Positions 1-12,200 of a stretch of 64,000 bases of DNA are shown here, piece after piece. Position 1 is the first letter of the stretch, and every line of letters starts with the position of its first letter. The stretch comes from Dasyornis broadbenti (taxonomy: Eukaryota > Chordata > Aves > Passeriformes > Dasyornithidae). A program made the position numbers and the translations under genes. Where the stretch lies: positions 503,956-567,955 of the forward strand of contig VZRN01002948.1 of NCBI GenBank assembly GCA_013397935.1, read 5' to 3'. The notes beneath the pieces are model-generated. The model saw nothing but the letters and a program-made list of their open reading frames with translations, did not search any database and was not told the origin of the DNA.

Positions 1-193
1 AGCTACTACACTTTTCAAAAGCAAGTGAAGGAGTAGTAGACATTAAAATTAAAATTTGTGAGTTACAAAACATAATTATATAGTAGTATTTTTTTCCTTA
101 TGAATAAAGCAGATATTAATGCAAACTGTCTATTTGGTATAGACCAAAAATTACTCTTTTCTTTTGCCTAGTATTCCTGAATTGTTGTCATAC

Positions 194-271
194 CTTCAGA
201 AATCTCTTCTCTATGAATGGAAACAGATACTTCCTCTCTTTCTTCTTCAGACCATTCTTCAACTGTTGGTT
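194..271 (-). CDS. TTN: PEVK exon, acidic type
   Basis: A 26-residue exon opening EPTVEEWSEEEREEVSVSIH and ending ISEG. It is a Glu-rich PEVK module rather than a PPAK module, and is closely related to the exon at 4809-4892, which shares the VSVxxHREE core. The acceptor AG lies at 272-273 and the donor GT at 192-193. It is the last exon of the transcript inside this window. Confidence 0.85.
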
Positions 272-3200
272 CTTTAAGGAAAATTATTAGTTTTAGTATT
301 TTTGGTGGCTCGAGTGAGGGAGGGATTGATGGACAGAGAAGATGGAGACCAATTATTAGAAGTTCTCTATGACAATGACAGATATGCATACAATACAGAA
401 AGTGCTGTGCACATACATATATATGATTTGCTCTAAATTATGTGGTTTGTCCATTTCCCATGTACCCTATTGTGTGTTGTTGTGTCTAATACCATTCACC
501 GGTCAACTGTCAGTTTATTAGAATGTCTCAGCTCCCCAAATTCTCCCATCACAACAACTCAGGTGGAGGAAACAAGAGTCAAAGAATTAGAGGTTGCTCC
601 TTCATCCAACTATATGAAAGTGAGGAAAGGAACAAGATGAGATGGATAGGTCAAGAACTGAAAGGAAAGCCTGGCATGTGCACATCTACAAACATGACTG
701 TATCAGGAAAACACCAGCTAGTTCCGGAGAAAAGGTTAATTTGCAGGAGACAAACAGAAACTAACACTGCATGTATCCATATGAATATGCATTTGAAAGT
801 TCATATTTTAGATAGACATGTTCCGAATTTGCTTCTAAAAAGTCACGTATGGTTTTTAAAGAAAATTGTCTTGACTGGGTATTTGTTAATGGGATATAAA
901 AGACAAAATGCTGATTTCAGTTATCTTGAAGCTGATATTGTGTGGAATTATACTAACTTAGAAGAACCGATCTCAATCGTCCCTGAAGATGAGAATGTGA
1001 ACTGAAAGCTGGTGAGAAGCTAACACTGCAGAGGGAAGAAGTATTTTATCTTCAGAGCTACAGAGAGGTTTGTAGAGAGTATGACAAATGGATAGTTACA
1101 GCCCTAATTTGTGGAGTCTAAACTAAACAATCCATCCATATTTGCCACTGCAATTTTATGAGACCCTGATCTGAAGATCTTTGTATTCAGTAGTAGAATT
1201 TCCATTCCTGTCAATGTGGTGGTATCCTGACATTCAAGACTGAATTTTAAAATGGCAATTAGGAGGCTTTTAACTGCCTGCAGTTCAACACAAAACTCAA
1301 CATAACTGTCAAAATTTTTTTTGGTATATTTTGATCTTGATATTAGAACAACAGACTTGTAGACATAGCACAAGTTTCTCACTAATGTCTGTTTATAATG
1401 TACCTTCAGGTGATGGGATTTCCTCTGGAATGGCGACAGATATTCTTTCTTCTGTGATAAGTACTCTTTCTTCAAAAGTGGCTTTCTTCTGCACTTCAGG
1501 CACTTTGAAAGATAATGATGTTAAATGTATGCTTTTACAATTCCATTGTGAAAGCATAGTTTCAAAATGCCAAATCTAACTTTCCAAAGAATTGCTTAAG
1601 GGAACTGAGCACATAACACATAACAGAGATTCAATATTTAGAAAAAATAATAAATAAGTATTGCATAAGAGATACAGCATACTGTAGTGATTCATTGTCT
1701 AAATAAGAACAGCAGAACTCACGGGGGAAGCACAAATCAATGACTAATAACAGTACAGAACATATAAGCAGAAGCTGAGAAATAGCATTTTCTTGTATTC
1801 TGCTTGAAAGCATACCTTTAGCTGGAGGAGCCTCAACTTTTTTAGGAACAGCAGGAGATACTTTTTCTTTAGGGGTAGGTTTCTTAGGAACTGCAGGCAC
1901 TTAAAAAAAGGTATTTATTTTAGAACTCTCTGAAGTAAAAACTGGCAAAGGCATGATGTAAGAGAAATGTGTTGTTGAAAAAGATTACACATGGACATGT
2001 TTTGCTTCCCAAACATGACAGTTGATCAAGCTGAGATAAATGCAATGTTCTAAAGACTACAATAAATGATATTAAAATGAGTTACATCGTATCTTTTGCA
2101 GGGGGAGTTTCTACTTTAGGAATATATGGCATTTTTTTCTTCTGGAGCTGGTTTCTTAGGTACTTCTGGCACTTCAAAGATATTATTATATCATTAGCTA
2201 AAATTACAAGTGTTTTAAGAATAAATATATAGCACACCTATACACAAAACTGGCACAAAAGATATATACATATCTAACGTAGCTGAAGTACAAGTAAAAT
2301 TGGATTAACTTAGCAATCAAAGCCAAAATTTGACATAAACAAGATGCTTGAGATAATAAGAAAATAACATTAATTTTAAGTGTACCTTTAGGTGGTGGAG
2401 CTTCCTCTCTTTTTGGAACAGCAACTTTTTTCTCTGGGGGAGCTTTCTTAGGAACCTCTGGCACTTAAAAGACATAACATATACGATAACTGAACTCTAA
2501 ATTTCAAAGATTTATTGGAGTATTACAGATTTCATTAATCCATTTATAAGAATATCAAGACACTACATAACACATTCATACACTTAACATAGAAAGGTAT
2601 ATGACAAGAGCAGCATATGTCTGTTAAAAACTAAAGTCAAACCAGTTGCTGGAAGACTATCAAATGCTTTAAGACTGATTTCTTAACTTAAGAAAGAGCT
2701 GCTCAAATATATTACCTGGTCTTAAAAACTCTCATGTATGCACAGAGAATGATACATAAAATATTAATTCTCACACAAACGTTCTTAGATACGGACTAAT
2801 GGGAAAATAAAGCTCAACAGTTAATGTACACTCCATCAGTAAGTATATATTTGGCAGGCAGATATTCTCCTTTGGCAACAGGAACATGTATTTTTTTCTT
2901 CAGGCACAGTTTTTCTAGGCCGTTCAAGAACCCTAAAGGTATTAAAATTCATTTAAGTAATCTTTCTAAGGCTTTTGAATGTCTTAGATGAGAATGGACA
3001 TCCAATGTAACACACAAAGATTACATTTATCATATGCTTGTGTTGAGAACATAAGAGAAGTTAGGAAAAGAGGACAATAGCACAGAACTGGTTAAAACCC
3101 ACATTCAGAAGATGCTGTACCTTTTGCTGGGGGAGCCACTTCCTTTTTAGCAACTGCAACTTTCTTTTCTGGAACAGGCTTCTTAGGGACTTCAGGCACT

Positions 3201-6200
3201 TTGGAAAACATTGTTAAAGTAAGAGATCTTTAGTTTTTGGAACTCTTATCCAGATATGAGTAATCCAATATTGTTTTATATAATGAACACAGGGCCTGGA
3301 CAGGGAGCTGAGCGCTGCAACCAACACAAAACAATGCACAGTCTTTTGGACAAATGTGGGCTATACGGGAAGGACGCTATCATACAGCATAAAACTCCAG
3401 TGTTAAATCACTGCGTTAAATCAGCGCCTTTCATGGGACTCACTTGAAGTAAAAACACCCTACATTTGTCTGCAAAACCCAAACAACTTAAATACAAATA
3501 ATAAGCACAAGATTGTTAAGAAAGAGAAGGGTCCAAGCTGAGACAAATTCAAGCTAAGTTATAGCACAATTGAAAAAGTGAAACTGTGCAATGCAGACAA
3601 TGCAAAATCAAATAGTGCATACAGAGAGAGTGCGAAAACAATGACACATAGAGAGTAAATTCCTAAATATATTCAAGAAAACATGAAAAATAATACAAAG
3701 AAAGATAATTTGTTTGGGGTTTACTTCTTTCCTTTTTTACTAGAGCAGTAGAAATACCTTTAGCTGGTGGAGCTTCAGGCTTTCTTTCTTCTGGAACACG
3801 CCTCTTTGGTATCTCAGGCACTTTAAAGAGATAGGTGGTGATCATTTAGGAGACAGTTGAAATAATTGGTAAACCACAGTAGGCTACTTTTAACATCATG
3901 TATAAGCAAACACTGTATGTCAAAAACTATTCTGTTTTATCAAAAAGATACAACAAAGCCATCTCACAAAAAGGTATTAAAAGAATTATTTAAAGCAGTG
4001 ATAAAGAAAAATAAGATTTAGAAATGCAGTAAGGCTTGAACCTTTGGTAGCAGAGCCATAGGGGAATTGCAAGGTCTCAGTTCTGATATGCTGTCCTTTG
4101 GTAAACAATGTTAAAGACAGATAATGTGAAAGTTCAGAAAAATGGAGCACATGTCGATGCAAAGACTTTATTCACCTTCTACATGAGAGATCTCCAGTTC
4201 TGTAGAAATGACTTCTTCCTCTTCCTCAACTTCTTCATGTGCTACAATAGGAATTTTAAAGATATTAAATGTTGAGGTAGGAAATATCAGAGTCCATACT
4301 AAATCTGAAAAACTTTAAGAAGATATTATGTGTGTCCAGAACACAATCGTCACCAAAATCTGTATGTTAATTGTAAAAAAATTTAATCCAGAAAATGAAC
4401 CACATATGCGAATCTCACAATGAATTTTGATGCAAATTAAAACAAACAAACAAACAGGCAAACAAACAAATATTGATTAGACTCCCATCCTTAATCAAAC
4501 TACCTTCAATTGGGTAAACAGCTTCAAAGAATCTTTCTTCAACTGTTTTTTCATGCTCTGTTGGCTCTTCAAAGAAAAGTATTTAAACAATATTAAGACA
4601 AAATAGTTGAAATGCTTCCATCTATTAAGCTAAATAAAACTAAAGCTACATAACACAATGAACAAAAAAAGCAAGGCATACTGAAAGACAAAAATACAAT
4701 GTGTCTAAATATGTAATTTGCCATACATAAAAATAGATCAAAAGGAAGTCTAGTAGGATTGATAGATTGTTTTGATTTGAGTGCAGAGACTTTTGGTTTT
4801 GTACATACCTGTCACATATGAATACTCTTCTTCTCTGTGGACAGAAACTGACATCTTTTCTTCTGAAACAGTCCATGTTTCTACTGTTGGTACTTTAAAG
4901 ATAGGATTTTGTTTTAGTATTTAATATTCTAAATCCACATTAGTGGTAGTCAGCATGTGAGTTTTTATCAAATCTTTATCTGTATTGCACATTAAAGTCT
5001 TAGACATATTTAGACAGTCAGTATTCATATTCTAAAATACTGAACACAAAACAAGCACACAAGTATAATATTTAGTATTTATTAAAGACTGAAGACAAAG
5101 ACACCTTTAATCCAAACATTTGAAACAAATGCATGCACAGGCTTTAGGAAATAGTACCTCAGAAGAATTCTAAAAGTGCTTCTTCAAAGATATTTTTGGG
5201 CAGAGGGACACAATTATGTTTTTATGTAAGGATAGGCCAGCACGCAGAATAGATGAAGAAAAGGTTAAGTCACACTGCACTAACTTGTACGCTCTTTAAA
5301 CAAGAAGCAAAAGGCTATCCACAAATATGTTAGAAATAGACTTTATAAAAAACAAAAGCATAGTAGACATACTAATTAAACACTGAGAGTAGTCACAGCA
5401 TGACTACTACTATAGATCCAGGTACATACACACAGGCCCACATATTCAAAAGAAGCAGAGAAACACGTAGGGTGCTGAAAAAAATGTAAGCTGCAAATCA
5501 AAGATGCTGATCTGTACCTTCCTTTTTCATAACTTTTTCCTCTACGACCATTGGTGTAGGTTTTGGTGGCAGAACTTTCTTGGTAACTGTTGGCATTAGA
5601 ATTTTGTTAGTCAGTCAGGTATTTAGCAAAGAGATCAAAATAAGTCGACAGCTATCTATCAGTGATGTTGAAAATACATCAAATAAGACAAATAATCCAA
5701 CTCAGCAGCTAAGTCAGGCTTCTTGGAACCATACAAAGCAACATAAGGAATAGGTTTCTTTTTATTACTGTATTCTAAAGGCGCTGGGTAGCTCAGGGCA
5801 TTTAGCACACAGGTAATTTCCTGACACTTACTGGATTGCAGCTGAAAGAATGCTGCTGCAGAATGGGAAATGCTTTTCAAAAGGAAGTAGCTGCTGAGAG
5901 AGTAAAGGTGCATCGTTTTTTTATAACCAAAGGATTAACCAAGGCATCTTGGTAGATGGGTCAAGATGTAAATCTAAGCAAGATGGGGATTTCACATCTT
6001 CAGCTTAGAGTGAAACACAGTATTCCCCCCAGTGCAGTTTTATACATACTTCCTTTCTTAAAATTGGCAGTTGATAACTCCATTTAGTATTTTACCCTAA
6101 AAAGCTTTTCATCTTCTTTTTAAAGAATTCAGCAGAAGCTTTTATTAGGTGTTTCAAAGACTGAAAAATTGATCAGACCATGTTAAGTAAAGGCAAAGCA

Positions 6201-9200
6201 TATGCAGATCAGCTAAGTAACAAAAGCCACAACTTTCATGGAAAGACGACATTAAGATAACCAAACAGTAGTTACCCTCAGCCCGTTTGACTTTTTCTTC
6301 TGCAACCCTCTGAGTGGTTATCTCCACTTTTTCATCGACAGGTTTCTTGACAACTGGAAGTAATTAAGATAGATTTATTGTTTAAGTAATCTTGCAAATT
6401 ATTTTCTGGACACAAACGAGATAAAACAGGCCCTTTTTTTGTTTAGGATGTGTTATAAACCTTGTGCATCCTGTGCAATGTTCGGAGCTTTGTTTACTGG
6501 TGGTGAACAGTGGTGGCAATGAGGCCCACCCTCCCCTGAGAGATATGCAGTGATCTAAATGGAGAACACTTCCCGGAAGGGCAGCATTTACTGGCTTAGG
6601 AGCAACACCCATGCCCAAGGCTAATATACAGAGAGAAGGAAGGATAACTGAAGCTCAGTTTGATTTTGCCATCAATTCTTGTTTTGATTCAACCACCGTT
6701 AAGCAGAGAGCTCAGAAATATGAGGTGGAAGAGAAAGGGTTGCCATGACCCTTGTTCATCTCACTGTCCAACATAAAAAGAGTTTTTTCTTTCCAAGGAA
6801 ATGGGAATAACCAGCACCACTCAGTTTGAAGGAGAAGCATGAAGAGAACTTAATCTGCATGCTCCTGTTAGTTCTGTGGGAAAGTCATACCTTTTTGAAC
6901 AGTTACTTCCTTCTTTTCCTTCTTCTCAGCTGTAATTGCTGGTGGTTTTCGCGCAGGCACAGGTTTCTTAGGAACTTCAGTCACTGAAAAAACAATACCA
7001 CTTAATGATAAAAAAAAATATTGTCTAAAAGCTCTGTAAACAGAAAGGTATTAGTTAAGCCATTATAATTTTATGAATTTTAAAAACACACAGAGAATTT
7101 TGGAGATCCAATTGTTGTAGTAAAATGTTTTGCTTATTTCCAAGTTTGATGGTTTCTCATCAGAGCCAAATTTTGTTCATAGAGGTATACATGTTACTAA
7201 TCCTTGGGGATTTATGGGGGGCAGTTATGGCATGCAGGAAAATGCAAAAAACAGTCATTTACATCAATCAATCGATGTGTGAAACATTTAAGTAAATCAA
7301 GTTTATCTAGAACACATAAAAATTATAGAAGTAATAGCCAAACAACTAAAAATGACACATAACCTTACTTAATTCATATTAGGTTTTAAAGACCTCCAAA
7401 GTCCTGTGGCAATGAAGGTAAAATGTATCCATTCCTATCTGCATTCATACCTTGTGATACCTTGTCTTATCGTCAAGTGTCACTTAAAATTTGTAACCAT
7501 ATTACAGTTCCAGGTATTTTAACAAAAACAAAACTAAAAAAATGCTACCTGCTTCAAAATGTTGGGGCCTTAATAATAAATATGAGGAAAGGAAAGAAAT
7601 AAAATGACATGATAGTTCAAATACCTTCTTCATGAATTATTCTTTTTTCTTCATAAGTCACTTCTCTTTTCTCATAAGCTTCTTCCCATTCCTCTTCCCC
7701 TTCATCATAGCCTTCTTCCTTGACATAATAGTCATGGTCTTCACCATAGTCTTCTTCCCATTCTTCATAAATTTCTTTGGGCACTTCATGTATTTTCTTT
7801 TCTTCATGTATCTCTTCTCTCCTTGCCATGGATGTTATTTTGATCTCTTTGGGCTTCTCTGGTAACACCTCAGGAACTTAAAATAAATAAACTGATTATT
7901 CATCTCATAGCCTGGAATTTGCTAGGCATATTAGATGTTCATGTTTAATGAAATTATTTCACCCTCACAGATGGTTTAAAGAAAGGACTACTTTTTAAGC
8001 AGTCACAATCGGCTTGGATTTTAAATGTGTGTTTTTAACAAAAAGACAGAAATCAAATATTTGCGATTGATTCAAGTTAGTTCAAAACAAAACTTGTTTT
8101 CACAAGGTAATTTTACTCTTTTAAAAGAAGATTTCAGAAAAAAAAAAAAAGAAAAAAGTTACCTTTAGGTGGTGGGACTTCTTCAGGACCTTTTTTAACC
8201 ACCTTTTTGGGGACTTTCTTTAATGGAACCTTTTTCTCAGCTTAAAAATAATATATTTAAAAATTTAAATTAAAAAACATTAAGAACCTCTAAAAAGCCA
8301 AACAAACAAAAATCCAAAAACTAACTGTCATAACAAAACAGAACACACAGATCAAATACTGTAAGGACTTTTACCTGGCTTTTTCTCCTCTGGAGGTGGA
8401 ACAAGAGGCAGAAGAATGGGAATAGGGGCAGCTTGTAGGAAAAATGAAATATTTAGAAAAAAATTTAAGTTTGACATTTCCTTGTAAATGAAGGGAGTAA
8501 ATGGAAGTAAATGGTTTTACTGCAGCTGCAGAATAAAAGCAAACATGATGCTTATTCTGACAGTTCACAGCAGCTGAATAAATATATTTTGAGTGGGAAT
8601 CCCCAGTCTACATTTATTTGAACCTTGAATGTCCTCAGCTTTATTTTCATTGCTGCCATCACTCTCCTCTCTTTGCTGATGGTAATTCAGCTTAAGATCA
8701 AATCTTTCCCCTCCTGCTACCACTGCAAGCATTTACCAAATTATCCTGGAAATAAACTCAAGAAATTTAAACTCCTGAGGTTTATAGTAAGCTACTGGGT
8801 GTAACAGAAGTATAAATAATGTTTGTAGTCTCTGGTCCAAAACTAGAGCCTGGGGAGAGACCGTTTGCAATAAATATGAAATCCAATGTATGGCTTTAAA
8901 AGGGTATTTTTTAAAAAGCAGTTAATTAGGACACTTTGTTTAAAAGATATTTTTGTGGCCAAAAGAAGAGGTCAAAATTAAAAAAAATTATCAGAGAGGA
9001 AGATGGAAATAAATGGAAGATCAAATGAATGGACTGATAGGAAAGCATGATGGAAAGGACTCTTTTTAAGAGAATTAAATTAGTTCCTACCACTACCTGT
9101 GTGGCGTTTTCACCTTCCACACAGCAAAGAAGCCTATGCAAGTCAAGCCTTGTTCACAGGGACAATTAACTAGATCTTATCACTGAGCTGTCTAAGATTT

Positions 9201-12200
9201 TTCTCTGAGGTTTCCACTGGCCTTCTGCTCCAGTGAAGATATGGAACAAGTACGGTTTGTTACCCTACCTTCAGCTGGTTTTTGAGGTGGAACTGCAACC
9301 TTGGCATCAGGAACATCTAGAAAATCAAAATGTTTAATTGACTTAATAAATACTGCTAATAAAAAAATTCCATATACCTCCTCAAGAGCAGTACGCGATG
9401 GTGCTTTAATCTTTCTTTTTGTAACACACAAGGATTGTCGTTTGCTCCTCAAGTATAAGCTAGCCAACCAACAGATAACTAATTGTATTAACCTTTCAGT
9501 CCAGCCAGACCGTACAATGTTATGTTTTATTTCTAAATAATTCTTGCAACATTTGGAGTAGGCTCTTAAGAACATTCAAAAAAGAAGATCACTACATATA
9601 ATAAGGATATGATTGTTACCTATTTTGCCTTCTTGGTTATTTTTTTCAGTTGCACAGAGAAGAACCTATCTGTTAATTGGTACATCTTCATTGTTCTATT
9701 CCTTAGTAATTCAAACAAAAATAAACTTCTGTGTTTTGGAGAATGTGGCATTCCATATTGTACAAAATAGGGTCCTGTTAATGTCACTGATTATGGATTT
9801 ATCTCAGTATTCATTGCTATTATTTCTGACAATAATAGTTCCACATGTCTGTGGATGAGAAGTATTTTTTCAGTATGTAAGTTTTACTTATTCTAACCAG
9901 GAATAAAAGATTAGCAAATAATAAAAAAGCAGAGCAATGCTTTAATTCTATGACAGAATATAGACATGATCTTGTGCCAGTCTTGCTTGAGAACTTTACC
10001 TGGTGGCTTCAACTCCAGTTTGATTTCTGCAAAGGAATATAAGATTTCTTTTAGGACTATTGATTTTTCCAGAATCATGTTTCAAACAAAGAAATTTGCA
10101 CATGGCTATGATCACAAATTTGTTTAGAAAATTTGCTAACCTTTGGTTACCAGATAGAGCTCTGCAGTGCTTCTTGCTTCTCCTCTTGGTTCAAGGCGAG
10201 CAATTACAGAATACACACCTGCAGCAGCCAAAAATATTGATATTTATATGCTTTTATCATTTAAAACCAGACAAAAAGATCAGCTAAAAAAATAACACTA
10301 GCACAAATATTCCGTGCATTTTTACCTTCATCTTCTGCATTAACATTGTGAATAGTCATGTAATGACAACGGCCTTCACTTCTGAAGCTGTACTTGGGAC
10401 TCTCTCTCAGTTCAGTGGGGCCTTTGTACCATGTCACAACTGCATCATCAAAAGACACCTCGCATTCGAACGTTGCAGACTGGTGTTCACTCACTACAAT
10501 GTTCTGTATGCTCTTCGTGAACTGAATTGGTTCCGCTGTTTTAGAAACAAAAAATATATCAATTGTTATGCACCACCATGGCATTTACTTTATCTAATTC
10601 CCTCTCATTGTTGTCATCATAATAGCTAAATTTTAAGGAGATAATAGCAACAGATCTTGAAAAAGTAGAGTAAGAAAAAAGAGATTCCATCTTTTATGAA
10701 GTTTTATGTATAAGAATGAAGATTAGAAGGCGTAAGAGTACGACTATAACAAGATTGCTGTGCAGATACATTTTGTAAGAGAAGCCAGTAAAGAAACTAA
10801 AGATAAAGAATAATTAAGAAAAAGTCCAAGGAAAAGATAAGAGTCCCAAAGAAAACAGAAGCTAGTATGACTCAGACTGTGGGCTAAGGCACATTATTAA
10901 TCGTGGCTTAGTCAAGAATACTAAGTTACACAAGTATGTCACATATTGTTTCAAAGAGAAAGGACAGTAAAATTTCTTATTTAGTCCATTTCCAAGTTTG
11001 GGAATCTTTCTTTCAGAAATTGTTTTTGTTTTCATTTGTTCTGGTAATGAACCATCCAGAAACCATCTATCACTATTGTAATGAAGAGATTCTATATCTT
11101 TACAAACCTTCAATGGCCAGATCTGCTGATGTTTCTAGACTGTCAAGCTTGCAGGTGTACTGTCCCTCGTCTTCTGTTCTAACATCCTTGATGATGAGTT
11201 TGTGCACTTTGTCAGAGACTTGTGTTGAATATCTCCCTCCTATCTTAATGGGTCTTCCATTTCTATACCACTGAGACTTGGCATTTGGGATAGAGAACTG
11301 ACAAGTCAGTGTGCATGTTTTTCCTTCCTTGAAGGTAGTGTCATGAAGGTGCCGCTCAACTGCAGGTTCTATTAGCATGTTAAAACATACATTTTAGCAG
11401 AGATCAGAGAGTTGAATAAATGAAGTGTAAACTAATTAAAATATATACTTCAGAAGTACACTTACCAATTACAGTTAGCCTGGCACTGGCAATATGTGGT
11501 CCACACACTATTCTGAAATTTCCCTGATCTTCAAGCTGGCAGTTTCTAATTCTCAGTATGTGGCGATCACCTTCAATTCTAATTTCATATTTTTCATTGG
11601 AGTCCAGTTTCTGGGTTCCCTTGTACCATGAAAGTTTAATTTCTGGATAGTTAATTTTAATCTCACATTCAAAGATAGCATCCTCATCTGCTAAAACCGT
11701 CTGATTTTCAATGTCTCGGATCAGAGTAATAGGCTGGAAAATATTAGTTTAAATTAATTTCAAGTTCCTTGTTATGCGTTTGAATACTTTATAAATCAGT
11801 CCTAAAATGTTTTACCTCTGTTTGTGTGAGTCGTTGCTGAATGAAAGCTACAAGTTCATCAAACTCCTGATCTTCCCTTTGAGCTTTTTCTGTGAGCTCA
11901 ATTTCCTATAAAAATGCAGAATATACTCAAAGATTAAAGGATACTAAATGTCAAGCTGTTGTGTTTATCCAACACAGAGTTCATTCCTACATCAAATTTT
12001 ATGTAACTGTACTGTAGCTAGCATATCTTGCCATTTTAACAATTGCAGTCAAGTTATGAAGGCAGAGCCTACTTAGCCAGAAGGCCCATTTATTCTTCTT
12101 GCATTTGAGCATGCAAGAATTTGAGAACTGTCAGTAAAAGATCTAAAGAGGAACCAGAAATTCCTGCACGCATCATAATTTCAGAGCGTGGACATCACGT

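Noticed and set aside
523..1005. 160-residue plus-strand open frame
   Set aside because: It lies in a titin intron, has no domain, no splice sites or promoter, and unremarkable composition.
5158..5200. Donor-like site with short upstream sequence, considered as a PEVK exon
   Set aside because: The possible frames contain stops within a few codons and there is no PEVK composition.
9090..9145. Donor-like CACAG/GTAGTGG with upstream open frame
   Set aside because: No acceptor in phase and a peptide unlike titin.
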